The notes: a model not told the origin generated them from the letters alone. Shown: positions 1 to 12,837, counted from the stretch's first letter. The stretch: 64,000 bases of DNA from Tubiluchus corallicola (GCA_030141605.1 JAQGDQ010000072.1:236001-300000), one strand, 5' to 3'. Program-made: numbers and translations.

Positions 1-261
1 GTTTCTACATGTACTTGTTAATATAAAAGTATGTTTAGGATTACATACTATACTTTTATACAAGGATTTCACAAAAAGAATGACAAGCCACTGGATACAA
101 TGTAGTCTGTTGACTGCAGTGCCATTCTTTCTGCCGTTCCCCTGCAAACTTACACAATTTAACTTCCCCTAAACTTATTATAAGCGATAGAAAACTTACT
201 TTTAATCCCTCGTATAAACGGCAAAAGACAACTAAGTTTAGTGTCAAACTTTGTTACACAG

Positions 262-1012
262 GTGCGTCAACCTAGACCTATATGATTCCTTAGTGCAGAC
301 AACTGTAGTACGGAAAGCCGTCGGTGTCGATGCTCCAGTCGAAAAGTATATCAAATTTAAAGCATTCCGGTTTCCTGATGACGACCATGTCAAATTTGAA
401 TGCCAAACATACGCTTGTTACGTGAAGGAAGATTGTGACAACTTCGTAAGTTTTCTTATTTTATGCACCATTATTTCCTTATATAATGTAATGCGCTCAT
501 TACGCTGTAACCATGAACACGCACTTTTCAGCTCATGCTAATGAGTAAATTGAAGATTCCCTGTTAGTGGTGCAGCATGGAGGTTTTGTAGTTCAGTAAA
601 CAATTGGGCAAGTGCATGTACCATTTAAGCTTCTACTTGGTGATTATGATCAGCATGAGAAACGCAGGAAAAGATACTGGCTTGTTCTTACTTTAAATTT
701 GCGTTTAAATTTTATGATTCAATTTCTCAACCACTGTATCTGCAACATGATTTGACTGTTCCAGATTTGAACTCTGGATCTCTTGCTTTTATACAACGAT
801 ACAGTCTACAATGATCTGTAAACTGCATCAGAATGTGTAACTTAAAAAACTTAATAAATGTATTGTTTGACTTTTAATTGTAGTGTCAGGAAGAAGACGA
901 CAGAAGAAAGCGGAGTATTCGGGATTTATTAGAACGGCACGGAGTAGCAGAAATTGTTAATAGCAAAGTAATAAGAGTAAAAGCAAAAATACCTGCCCAA
1001 GAAGATGTATAA
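262..1012 (+). CDS. ZP-domain protein, C-terminal exons (5' part outside window)
   Basis: Two exons are visible: 262-445 (acceptor ttacacag, donor gtaagt) and 884-1012 (acceptor ttgtag, stop TAA at 1010-1012). The first enters with one base completing a codon and leaves in phase 0, and the second opens in phase 0. The joined 103 residues contain the ZP-C hallmark FKAFRFPDDDHVKFEC followed by closely spaced cysteines (C-x4-C, then C and C across the junction), as in zona pellucida modules. The last exon carries a dibasic furin-type site, RRKR, just after the final cysteine, which is where ZP proteins are usually processed. Only about 32 residues follow the site and none form a membrane segment, so the product is probably secreted or released rather than membrane-anchored. 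ZP modules polymerise into extracellular matrices. The upstream exons lie before base 1. The ZP assignment is from motif reading and is fairly sure; the partner specificity is unknown. Confidence 0.75.
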
Positions 1013-3430
1013 GACGTACAAGCAAACAGGTGCGTCATTTAACAACTTAATATGTAACATAATTATACAGCATTTATACATAATTAATCAATCACAACTC
1101 ACGCGACGTTAAAAGTGCTTTTAATACTGCGGGGCGTATGCGTATTATGTGGTGTGAGAACCATATCTTTAATATCCAGAGAATAACTATTTGCAAAGAG
1201 TTTCAAGTCAGTTTTGGAAGACCTGAAGTTTTCAAAATTTCATTGAAAATACCTGCTGGTGCCAAACTTACGCTAAGTAATTTACGAATGTGCATTTATA
1301 ACAATTATACATTTTGTTCACCTAGGTAAAGTGAAACGTAAAGAAGAACGTTGATCGAAAAGTTTGAAGAATTAAAAAGTCGAGAACTGCTATTGTGTAC
1401 GTCCTATAAAAGATGTTTCACAGCTGTGTCACACAAAGCAGAAACAGCTATATCATTAGTAGAGTTTATTGGGAAAAGAATAAATCGCTCAATTCCAGTA
1501 CAACTTTCAAGACGAGTAAGACTATAAATTGTTCAATTCCATAACAAGTCTCAAGGCAAGTAGAAGTCGCTCAGTTCCAGCACAAGTCTCAAAACGGATA
1601 AGCTCTGCATCAAAGCCATAAAAAGTTGTACATCGGATTTTCAAAGTTTGTCAGTCATCAACAATTTCCGCAACGCAGCAATGTTTGCAACGAAATATGA
1701 AAAATTTAATTATGGCATTTGCATTTGTTAACGTTTAAAGTCTACAGAATTTTCTGATTTTCTAATAATTTTATTACAGGTTAAGATTCGTTTAGGGCCA
1801 GCACAGAGTCATTAGCACCTTTAGCTTCAATTTTTCTATCTACGTTATTGTATTGCAGCATTTTAGCTTAGTTCTACATTATAGGAAAAGCGTATATTTA
1901 GTATTTTAGCTCATAGTAGCTTACTGGGGCTACTGATTATTTCTGATAATTTGTCAGTTCCAATAATTGTAGTGTTCTATGCTTAATGTACCCGAAACGG
2001 GCATTTAGGTAAAGTACTATGGTGACAATGCTTTTATGATAATTGTGTAAACATTTGAATATAAATAAGGTAAACATGACAAAAACAAACTTAATTACAA
2101 AGAAATATTTCTTTTATATGCTACAACTTTTTTTTCAATGTGCAAAAAGATTGAAAGATGTTCTGAAAAAATTAACTTAAACAATTAAACATGCACGCAG
2201 GAGAAAAACTTTATCAAAACACTATGAAAACACAAAATTAAACAATATAAACTAAGCTTATGTACAAGCCTAAATAGCTACAAAAACGCAAATCAACCAA
2301 AATTTGATATACCATGTAGCCTATTATTCTGCTCTTAGATAGTTTGTATACAGTTACTCAATAAAACACCCTACGTTAGTACTTAGAACTCGTTTTTGAC
2401 TCGTTTTGTGTGGTGCGTGATGTGTGGGTTCTTGTGGAATTATGCGTAAAAGTTTTTGTCAGGGCTTAGCTAATTATTATTGTTGTTGTCCTTGTCGTTG
2501 ATGACATCGATGACTTTGCAATGATTGTTATTATTATTATTGTTGTTATTATTTGTTCCAAACCTTATTCCAATACTTTTTCCGGTTTTTATAGCTATTA
2601 AGACTGGCTTGGTCCTGTAAAGTTCATAACTATGTCTCAAGTTTTTATGAAGGCGTATTAACAACTTTATGTATCATTCGAGCAGTGCCTCATGGTAATA
2701 AACGTCAGTAAACGGCTTGATTGCCATTCAAACCGAACTCCGAAGTGTAATAATAACATTTTTGTGATTTTTATGGTTTGCTTGTACCGATTTAAATTTA
2801 TTCTAGTAATTACATCACTGTCAGCGTTGGCTTGTTAAAGGAAAAGCCAACTCTCGAACGTCATTCATTGTATTTTAAAATACACTTAAAAATTGTGAAA
2901 TTACCACATAATATACGCGTATAAAAGTCTTGCTTAAAATGCCAAAGAAATTAAAATCACTTGTATCGCCTGCCAAAGAGCTTCACTGCTGCCATATTTG
3001 AAAAACATGACATGAACTGATGAACAGGAGGAAGGCACGCATTACATACCGTATATATATATATATATAACAAAACTTCTGCAGTTCACTCAAAAGTTCT
3101 GCTTTTGTGGCCGATTAAATCTATGTTTAACTCATTTTATGTAAGGATTAGTCGTGCGGTCAATTTGCAATAACTTTAAAGTGTTTATATGCAATAGCTT
3201 TAAATCATAGGTCTGTAGCTCAAAACGTGTGAGTAGGCCTACTATACAATATAGATGTATGGAATTCTGTGCGCATACAGAAGGTGATGGGCTGTTTACT
3301 CGGCTTATAGAGTTTGAATTTTAGTTAAAATAATCATTCTGTTATAAATAACTACGGAAGTTTTTGCTGAATCAAAGTGGTTTATTTAGGATATTGCAGC
3401 AATGATCAAGCTGAAACAGAATGCAGAACT
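1013..3430. other. Gene-free stretch downstream of the ZP gene
   Basis: No coding exon is recognised here. It holds an imperfect three-copy repeat of about 40 bp at 1483-1605 (units centred on the shared words TTCCA and CAAGTCTCAA), a short TTG/TTA-rich simple repeat at about 2475-2560, and an (AT)n run at 3052-3069. An open frame at 1138-1329 resembles nothing known to me. The start of this stretch is probably the 3' UTR of the ZP gene. Confidence 0.5.
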
Positions 3431-3463
3431 GCATTAAGTTCTTATTGTTAAATGTGTTAAAAA

Positions 3464-4535
3464 TTGCCTTCCGGCAAACAGCAATACGGGTATTCTTTAC
3501 ATGCTGAAATCTTCGAAATCCTCTACGTTACTTTGTTAACTAGCCGAGTTGGAGATTATTATATTATCGTGATAACTGGTTGTCGACTCCCGGTGAGTAG
3601 CGAGATTCATAAAAAAGGTAAATTCATTGATAGAATAGCAACAAATGTTTTTGTAAGGAATGTTCGTGAGCATGCGCGCAGTGTCGCGCGCATTGTTTCT
3701 GGCCGACTAATCAACGAATGACATCCGTCATCTTGTCGAACATCACCCATTTGCCTCCTATCACTGGATGTAAGTTGCCAAATTTTCGCCTGTCTGCAGC
3801 AGTAAGTATAAATGTAACTAAGTTACCGTTTAACTAATTAAAATTGAACTTGCTCGCATAAGCAACAGCAATAAAGTTATTAAGTGAAGCATTATAAATT
3901 CAGCTCGGACGTCTCCTTTGTAACAGCAACGAATTATGAAAATTTTCAGAATTTGTGTTTTAGGCTACTCAGTTATTAAAAGATTAGAAAAATTTGCGTA
4001 TGGCGAAAAATGGCACAACTTGGGTTTCGACCCATATACCATTAGAGTAGAATTCTCTGGGATTTCGGGGGGTACAGTGTGTAAGGGCCCAAAATCTGTG
4101 CATCATCACGAATATACATCTGGTCTGGAGATGTTGAATCTGTAACTGTTTTCTTACAAGTTGGAGGCAATGATATAGTACGGATGAGTTGTAGCCCTGA
4201 AACAATACCGATACGCATTGTTTCTTTTGCAGAATTTTCAACTGTTGGGTTTAGCGTTCCGCACGTGATTGTGGGTCAGCTTTTACCTCATTTTTATACG
4301 GGCATATTTGCTCACACATCTTACAATGCAAATGTAGTATAGGTGAATTCCCGCTTGCATGCGGTAGTGCAAGATCACCAGAACATGTTTTCTGGCATCA
4401 TCGAGGATTTTGGAAAAGTCTGGAGACTTTAATTTCAAGCGATGGGGTTCACTTGAATAACGCAGGTATGCAAAAATATCCCAAGTGCGTCCGAGCTGCT
4501 ATTGGCTTTAAGTTTCCATCTCCGTAAATGGCAAC
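3464..4535 (+). pseudogene. Decayed YR-retrotransposon fragment: RNase H-like piece plus SGNH hydrolase
   Basis: At 3580-3780 a broken frame reads like the connection/RNase H region of DIRS/Ngaro-type elements (a run of basic and hydrophobic residues around ARSVARIVSGRLI, which fits their 'S(V/I)A.I.G..I' box). From about 3945 to 4527, spread over several frames, are the blocks of an SGNH/GDSL esterase-like domain: CVLGYSVIKRL near 3955, LQVGGNDIV near 4152, and SSDGVHLNNAGMQKY near 4435. These supply the Ser-type N-terminal block, the GxND block and the D-x-x-H block. SGNH domains are a known accessory of some Ngaro-like retrotransposons. Frameshifts and stops separate the blocks, so nothing functional is made. 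Assignment is from recalled family motifs only. Confidence 0.5.
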
Positions 4536-4949
4536 TTTAATTTTCGCCGTTGTCTGATATTGCCCAAATCCGAATAGGCCTAAATATTAAATAATAATAA
4601 TCCGTAGTTTGGGGTTGCAAATACTGGAGCTCCAAGTTTAATTACGTCACAATTCTCAGAACACTCGGCAAATTTACGTTATTGTTCACGTAACGCTTAT
4701 ACTGTGACTGTGCAATGGACAGCGAAAGTTTTGTGGCCTAGTTATTATGCTACACATGTGAACAGAGAAACATTTACTGTGTTAATAAGCAATTAACTCA
4801 CTTGAATGTGTTGGCCTCACTCGTGCAGTTTGTTCTCTCCCTCACACACAATTATTACTCTGCTTTAGAAGCATCTTTATATCGATTTTTATTACAACCA
4901 CTGTAAATTTATAAACTACAAATCTTTAAATCGTTTTCAATTTTATATC

Positions 4950-5510
4950 TCGTATTAACCACGGCTATATGCTATTCCTGGGGATACCAAAATGGGATAT
5001 ACGATTCTCTTCCGTATCATTTCCGGCTTCATGTCGTCCGTGCGACAAAACATTTAGTAGGCATCTGCTTTCCGTATTAATTACGGCTATATGTTGTACT
5101 AGCGACACAAAAAATTGCATGCATCTTATTTCCATATCAATACGGCTATATGTTGTCCTGGATACATAAAATTGCATGCATCTTATTTCCGTAATATTTA
5201 CGGCTATATGTTGTCCTAGGACATAAAATACATGCATCTTATTACCGTATCAATACGGCTATATGTTGTCCTAGGACATAAAAAACATGTATCTTGTCTC
5301 CGTATTAATTGCGGCTGTGTTGTCCGAGTAACATAAAAAAACTGCAGGCATTTTTATTTCCGTATCAGTACGGCTATATGACCGTACTGGTGAAATAAAA
5401 AAATTGCATGCATCATTGTGTGTGTGTGTGTGTGCGTGCGTGCGCGCGTGCGCGTTGTCTCTGCGATAAAAAATTTGTATGCATCCTATATTCTCCGTGT
5501 TAATTACGAC
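4950..5510. repeat. Minisatellite, about nine units of ~58 bp, with a palindrome in each unit
   Basis: Units begin near 4951, 5011, 5071, 5131, 5189, 5245, 5299, 5359 and 5494. The core is CCGTATCAATACGGCTATAT followed by GTTGTCCTAGGACA, an A-run, then TGCATGCATC. Three palindromes recur: the CCGTA...TACGG dyad, GTCCTAGGAC, and TGCATGCA. The last two units are separated by a TG/CG dinucleotide insertion. No coding potential is seen. Confidence 0.9.
5417..5455. repeat. (TG)n/(CG)n alternating purine-pyrimidine tract
   Basis: About 38 bases of alternating TG, then GCGTGCGC, sit inside the minisatellite between its eighth and ninth units. Such tracts are known to favour Z-DNA. Confidence 0.9.
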
Positions 5511-5945
5511 TACAAGTGCTTTTACAATTTGCACACATCTCAGGTTCATACATATTACACGAAAACTGGCATGAATCTCAATTCTGCACATTATAGTTGC
5601 ACGACTTGACAGCTTTGTAAATTTATCATTATTTTTTAACCACTGCTGCGTTTTGATGTGTCTGGTAGCAGACCCGGTAGTAACACTTTTATTAAAGGGA
5701 CATTATCGATGGTTGTAATGCGTGGGGGATATCTGCATACGTCGAATGCTATAACGAATTAATTCGTAGTTGTACAGCTGTTGTTGTTTCAACTCGGAAT
5801 ATTCGGTACACTACAGAATATGTATTTGCTATAGTGCGTTGTGCGGAGATGGATCTTCATGACCTTTAAGCAATAAGTAGCTAAAGAAACCTATAAGTAA
5901 ATAAATAAGCACTGTATACAGAATTTTCTGCGTTTTTATTGTTTC

Positions 5946-8720
5946 TTGCCAGGTGTGCCAAAGCAGAGAAAGAAACGGAAAATTGCTGAAACGGAGCATT
6001 TACCAGTTCCTGTGCTGATGCCGCCGGATTTGGGTACGGTACCAAGCAAAGAATCAACGGAATACACAAAATCATGTTATACTAGTAGTCTGATTAAATC
6101 TACATTACCCCTAGGGTATAATATCTCGGATAAAATCATATCTGATGAGTACGTAGATTTAGCAGCTCTAATAATGAATGAGCAGGAAACCGAACGCATA
6201 CAAGTTGTTGCGGAAAAATCAATGATCGAAACATACACAAAGCCCAATGTCACTCAGCTCATTAACTTTCACCAATGGACTAATGCTTTCGAAACGTTCA
6301 TATCAATTAACATCAGGAAGAATCAAACAGTTGAAACCTGCTTGGACTTACTAAAGTATGCTAATTCCATAAGAGCTATCATTAAAATTTGGCTTCCAGG
6401 ATGCTAGGTTCTATGAAGCACAGTTTCGGACATTAAGGTCACTGGATCCCTCAGTGGTGCACTGGGCTGTCGTGCACGATGAGTTGTGGCGCCAAGCCTT
6501 GAGTTTTAGCCTGCCCAGTATGCTCGATGCATCCAGTAAGGTTTCTGCTCCCCGGTACCCAGGCGGGTTTTGCTCGAAATTCTGCAATTCCTGGGGTCTG
6601 CAGAGACTTCTCTTGTCCACGAAAGCACAAATGTGCAACCTGTGGCGAGAAGCACGCCACCTCAACTTGTCACAAATCAAAAGCAGGAAACGGTGACAGC
6701 ACAAACAAAAACGTCAACTAGAACACCAGTAAGATTAACTGAGCTGCAGGAATATTTCTGCCCTTATGAGAGAAGAGGAGCAAAGTTACTAACTGACGGG
6801 TTTGCAAAAGGTTTTAGAATAGGTTCAACTAATGTGCCACAAGCAAACGTTTCTGAAAAGATAGAAAAGGAATTAACCAGTGGTCGTTGCAAAGGTCCCT
6901 TTGAGAAGACTCCACTTGAAACATTTTTACCTTCAGCTTTGGGTCTGGTTCCAAAAAAGGAAGAAAATTTAATCCACGATTTATCATTCCCAAAAAACAG
7001 TTCAGTGAATTCAGGCATACCACTCAGCTGTCAGATATCAAAATATTGAAACTGTTTTTACAAAAAACGGTAAGGCATGTCTGATGGCAAACACGGACAT
7101 TGAGGACGCATTCCGGCTAATTCCTGTACATCCTAGTAATCACCATCTGTTGGGTTTTACGTGGAATGACAAATACTATTACGCCATCTGCTTTCCCATG
7201 GGAAACTCATCTTCGTGCATAATCTTTCAGAAATTTAGCACGGCTATCCAATTTGCCTGCATGCACTGAATAAGTTCTTGCATCACGAGAAGTACAATTC
7301 CCAACGACTCCAATAACAATTTATGGAATTGAGATCAATTCGGAAACTATGAAAGCCTGTCTTCCAGCAGATAAGCTTCGGAAGATAAATGATGTGCTGA
7401 AAACTTATAAACGCAAGAGATCAGCTACTCTCAGAGAGTTACAGTCCCTAATTGGCCGCTGAATTTCGCTTGTTCCATTATCATACCAGGTCGGGCGTTT
7501 TTACGTCGTCTTATAGATTTAACAGTCAGCGTTAAACGACTTGACTATCGTATAACTCTTCATGCAGACGCAAGAGCTGACTTGCAGGCTTGGCATTTGT
7601 TTATAAACAATTTTAATGGAAAATCATTTTTTCTTTTTAAGGAATGGGTCTCATCAGATGCAATAAAGCTTTTTTCAGATGCTGCAGGTACTCACGGGGG
7701 TTTTGCAGCTGTTTGTGGCAAGCGCTGGATTGCTGGTGAATGAAACACCTTCATGCAGGCATTACATATAACTGTCAAGAACAATTGTCCTTGCTCTTAA
7801 CGTTTAGGACCTTTAGCTGAAGAACCACAAAATTTTATTCTTAACAGACAACCAGGCTGTCTCGTACTTTATAAACCAGTCAACATCTAAGGACATAATC
7901 GTCACAAGGCTGGTGCGTAGATTAGTATTGGCAAGTCTCTAGTACAACATACATTTTAAAGCTAAACATACCCCAGGAAAAAGTAATATAGTAGCTGATA
8001 AATTGTCTCGCTTTTCTTTGCAGGAGGCTCGATCATTAGCTCCCTGGCTCGATCAGCAGAGGACGATCAGCCCACTAGACATCTATAAGATTTAGTGGAA
8101 AAGCCATTTCATGCCTTCTAGCCCCTGGAACTGTAAAAATATATACCCACTTTAGAGCTGAAGTGCTCAAGAGCTTTGCCAGTAAGATGATTGGTCACAA
8201 TCAAAATGCTTTGTCAGCAAGAGAGGAAGTTCTAGCCCAATATATATCTTTGAAAACCAACTCAGTCCTGCTACGATATGCACACATGTTTCAGTAATAA
8301 GCTATATAGATAAAGCCAACAACTGGACTGATCCTGCAAGTTTATTTGTAATCAAAAAGATCTTGAAAGGCGCAAAGAATCTAAAGCCTTCTACAGATAT
8401 GTGTCTGCCAATCACCTTGAGTATGGCAAAAGTGGTATTTGCCCCTTTCCGTGTTACCCTCTCGAGAGCAATGTTCTCCATTGTTTTGTTTGCATTCTTG
8501 CGAATTGATGAAATTACTATTCGCAGAAGATCTGATCAGTTAAATGTAACCCAAGCTCAGATGTACAATGGTCTTATGAAGGTTCTCAACTGCAAGGGAT
8601 TGCTATATCAAATGTACATTACAAACATAGCAATTTGCATCCTAAAACTCTTTTTCTACTAGTTAATCAGTTACGATTCTGCCCGGTGCTCCTTCTCAAA
8701 CAGTATCTGGAAAGATGTAC
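5946..8720 (+). pseudogene. DIRS-like (tyrosine recombinase) retrotransposon, broken
   Basis: Domains lie in DIRS order across several frames. Gag is 5946-6720: LPLGYNISDKII, then HQWTNAFETFISI, then after a frameshift at about 6395 FYEAQFRTLR, and a CCHC-type knuckle CATCGEKHATSTC near 6637. Reverse transcriptase is 6760-7290: GRCKGPFEKTPLETF, LGLVPKKEENLIHDLSFP, then DIEDAFRLIPVHPSNHHLLG and FPMGNSSSCIIF. RNase H is 7305-8030: GIEINSETMKACLPADKL, LRELQSLIGRLNF, LFSDAAGTHGGF, LTDNQAVSYFINQSTS, HTPGKSNIVADKLSR. A recombinase remnant follows to about 8720, including FAFLRIDEITIRR. The region that should hold the YLDDFL catalytic box is deleted near 7290, and many stops and frameshifts are present. 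The C-terminal recombinase boxes with the catalytic Tyr are not found. The element is dead. Confidence 0.85.
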
Positions 8721-9790
8721 GTTAACTTATTAGCAGTTATTGTTTGGTATGTACAAGCTCATTAGTTTGATGAGCCATTTTTGATAAAATTAAATTTACA
8801 TGTATATTTTTATGGCCACTTCTCGGTATGTTTGACGTTGCAGTTTTGGGTAATACATGGAGATCTCTGTGGAGTGTCAGCAGTGCCTGGCTCTATATTG
8901 ATGTTCCTAAAATTGAGTTTATATGATTGTATGGATTTCATTATGCATATCTATGTAACTCAGTTAGATTTTTTTGGATTGAATATTCCAAAATTCCGCA
9001 GTGTAGGTAAAATTGGGTATGTTGTTAAGGTATGTTGTTAAGTAGGTGTCAGCAGAGTCGGTACTGCCTTGCTCTGTTGTTCATTGTATGTTAAGTAATT
9101 ATATGTATGTTCAAATTATATAGTTGCAAAGATTCGGTTGGTGTCAGATATTGTGATTATACACCTATATTCACTGTTTGGTTCTTGGCATTTGTTTTTA
9201 GCATTTAGTGTTAACTTCATAAACTTAAATGTAAATTCGTTGGCATTGCTGCTCTCTGGTCATTTCATCATCTGGTGGCCCTCCTTTTTTGCCTTGATAT
9301 ATTGAATGTTTTGTCATTTTCATAAATGACCTCATTTTATCAACAATTTCATTCTTGGTGCTTTTGCAAAAAACTAGCCAGGTTCAGCCAGTTTTACCTT
9401 TAGGTCGGTTTTATGAACATTAGCTTACAATAATTGTATTAATAATCTCTTATTTAATGTTTTCGATTGTTTGTATAAGTGTTTGTATTGCACGGTAACC
9501 AGATGATGCCATTTTTCGTTCAAAATGAGAGCGCCTTGGCTTGAAGTCGTCGGGAGTTTAAACTGATTTTAATAATTACACGAGGAGTTTATCACAATTT
9601 TATTGCTGAAACTTTCTGACAATTTTCTCAAATATTAAAGTAAGCTCAATTTTCCCAGATACTTGGCTTTTGCTTTTAGGATTAATGACTTCAAAACTTA
9701 TATGCAGTGTTCATGACATGTATTAAACTGTCCGCCTAATTTCTATTTTAATTATTCTTTCCCTTAATTTTATAGTAATCTTGAAAATTG
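8721..9790. other. Gene-free flank of the DIRS-like element
   Basis: No gene is recognised. Short internal repeats occur around the word GGTGTCAGCAG (about 8872 and 9045) and GGTGTCAGATATTG (about 9140), with a local duplication GTATGTTGTTAAG at 9017-9043. It may be the 3' non-coding end of the preceding retrotransposon, but terminal repeats were not identified. Confidence 0.35.
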
Positions 9791-10639
9791 AACGCATCTA
9801 ATGATAATAATCTTTATTTAAAGTCGGCTAAAGTACGCATCCAAACTATCGATGGAACACGTTAAGTTACATACTTTATAAAGACAACATGTAAGCGTGG
9901 CTTTCATTGCTATAATATTCTTCCTAGTTAACTCGTAAATGTTCGCCAACGCACCAGATTTTGCGACTACTAGGCTTGACTTTTGCGAAGAAAGAAGGCA
10001 CTGAAGCATTAAACTGACTGAATATGAGCTATAGGACGGTAGCATAGCTAAAGGCAGCGAAAAAATCGCTGAAGCACGAATAATTACTAGCCAGATACTT
10101 TCTTGCTACCTACCTTGAACGTTTGCAACCATCTTTAAACATTTCAGACATTGCCACTGACTATAAGTGCTTTTATAATTTACCGTGATGTGCATTTAAT
10201 TTTGAACCTTTCACGAACAGTTGAATGTGTTTTTGATCACTAAATTTTGTAAGTTGTAAGAGACATTTTTTGTTTTTGTTCATAATATCTATTGGCTTAC
10301 TTAATCAATCATTACTAATATCTATTGACGAACTTAATCAATCATTACGTACGTTACAACACAGACAATCAATTTACACAAAGTACGACATAATATTCGT
10401 ACAAAAGTTAAGCCAACGTTCTAGCAACCAGGCGTTGTCAAAAGTTTTTCTTCTAAATGCGCTTTATGAAGGGGGAACCGGAAATATTTATTGCTGCATT
10501 GTGTTTTTGTTGTTGTTATTATTGTTGCTTGATATTGTGTTAGAGAGCTATTTTGTTTTATTTGCTTTATGAAAGGGTACTTTATTAATTTTATTTATTT
10601 TATGTTGCACTAGGTATGGTTGCAATGAGTATATATACA

Positions 10640-12170
10640 TTATCTACTCTATCTTCGACCTTTTCTAAAATATTTGCAGAATTCTTGAGTCTGGGGTATT
10701 TTGAAGTATTTATAAAAAAGTCCTATGCCGAGCCTTTCTGTATTACACAGCAAAAAAGTCATGGTATTTGACATGTTTACAGATAAGCCCAACACTCTTT
10801 TCAAAAACCTTCCTTTAATCGAGTCAAGTTTCAAAAATTTGGAGATGACATGTCGTCCAAGAGACTCTCAATGCTAGAAGTTGAAATAGGTAATATCTTA
10901 ATATTGAATAGACGTAGTGCGGTTTCCACAGACAGTAAATACAGGCATTTTAGAGTGTGTGTCACGCTTACACATTTTGTGGGAATTATTTCCGAATGCA
11001 TTGTAATCACAAGAGAGGGTTGCAAAGTTACGCCTTAATAATCAAAGCATGATACAATTTTAAGTTTTTACCTTGATAAATAAAAAGGTCTTTCTGTGAG
11101 AGTCGGCTACTGTTTCTGAATTTCGTACTGTGAATCGAGAAGCAGATTTTGTGCAGTTATTACTGATCATTTTAGTTAGAACTTTGAATGCATTGTTCAT
11201 GTGCAAGAGAGTCTGTTTCAGTGGCCTTCTTGTTCGGTGCTTTCATTATGGTATTGTACACTTCTTCAGAGAGTGGTCTGTTGTACTGTGTTTCTACCTG
11301 CCCATAGAATTCTTGCACAGATGAGAAGTCTGGAGCTTACCGGGTTTAAGAAATTTAGAAAAATGTGCAGTTAGACTTTCCTGATCTATTGAACATTGTA
11401 ATGACTTATTGTTTTTAGTGATGTGCCATGGAGACGTCTTCTAGTAACTTAGGCTCCTGAGATATGTTATAGCTAGCTCTCTTCTGTTTAATAAGCTTGT
11501 GTTAGTCGGATCTTTCTTTTAGGTGCACCTGCCCGTCATTCCTGTTTGCTTGGAACTGATGAAGTGCATTTTTCACTCGAATGTGGACTTTACGGCATTC
11601 TCTGTCGAACCACTTTTTGTGGGATCCTGGTTACTTCTGCTGGAGAGGTGAGGCAGCAGCTAGAATGTTATATCTGAGGAGGTTATATGCGTCGTCCAGG
11701 TCTCCATTTTCGATTACACATTCCGTTTGAGAATATGCAGAGCTGTTTGCAAGTTTGCATTCGCCTATCACACGCGTTCTTTTTGCTTCTTGGTTTGATT
11801 ATTTACTGGTAGATTTTACTCGCCATTTCGTTGACACCGGTATGTGTTTTCTTAAGGAGGCTGCAGATGTCTTTAAAGTTTCATTTACCAGTGGTTTAGA
11901 ACTTAATGTGCAATTGTTTCCAGAGTTTGCAAACATTAATTCTGTTACACTTTGTCCATATACATACGTAGGGATGTCAGGATTGTTGGTTAAACTGTAC
12001 ACTTCATCCTGCAGAAAGCTTAGCAATTCCTCGGTTTTGCAGCTGGTTTTATCGATGCGAGCATTAAAATCTTCGGCCAAAATAATTGGCTTATAAATAA
12101 TATATCTGGCAGCTCCTCGAAGGCTTTCGAAAGCATAGCAATTATGTTTTGCGTAGACCATGTTGGAGAG
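10640..12170 (-). pseudogene. LINE remnant: endonuclease to RT C-terminal region
   Basis: Read on the minus strand from 12161 downward. An AP-endonuclease end is seen first (PIILAEDFNARID, NNPDIPTYVYGQSV, ELMFANSG, then KHIPVSTKWRV). A linker follows at 11720-11500 (ENGDLDDAYNLLRYNILAAA, then HKKWFDRECRKVHIRVKNAL), and the region after the RT palm appears at 11030-10650 (TALRLFNIKILPI, then LDSIKGRFLKRVLGLS). The RT palm itself is not recognisable, so an internal deletion is likely. A possible 3' end lies further on at 10045-9797, where an open frame on the same strand ends in AAATAAAGATTATTATC, but its link to this element is unproven. Confidence 0.7.
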
Positions 12171-12837
12171 AGGTTTAATTTTTAGGTTGGATTAACAGCT
12201 AGGTTGCTTTGAGTAAGTTTACTAATAGTTGTTTGACTCTTACTGAATCTTGATTAGTTTGGCATCCATTATCGAAAATGTTAATAGAACAAAGATTACA
12301 GATCGAATCATGGATGTTATAATAAAGTAATTATAAAATTAAATTTTATAATCAAGAAGAGATTTGAAGAAAATCTTAATCCAAAATTTGAACGATATGT
12401 GAAGGAACTCGCAGATATTCAAAAGCGCTTCTGGATTCTAATTTTCTTCAAACGAGTCTTGATAAAAGAATTATGTTTTCAGTTACGTTAATAAACAGAT
12501 ATTTCGCATCCCACTGTGGGTTGCTTCTTCAGTGTAATATCAGCAGCAATATGAAAATATACCTTGAAATAAAAATAAAATAAAATACAGAAATGTGCCC
12601 TCCATATAACCGGTATTGCTGTTACAGAAACTTTAATGTGACAATTACATTGACAATAATAAGGTAAATAAGTAAATAACAAATTGTCTTATAATAAAGT
12701 TATAAACACATCGAGAGCAAAGAACTGAAGGGTTGAACATGAACCAGATCCGACCAAACTGATAATAATCATAATTCTACATTCTGACGAGCCGGCCTCC
12801 CCGACCTCCGTGGGTTAAAGTAACAAGCTGAGCTTAG

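Noticed and set aside
5250-5330. CRISPR-like spaced repeats
   Set aside because: The units are continuous minisatellite copies without unique spacers, in a eukaryotic genome.
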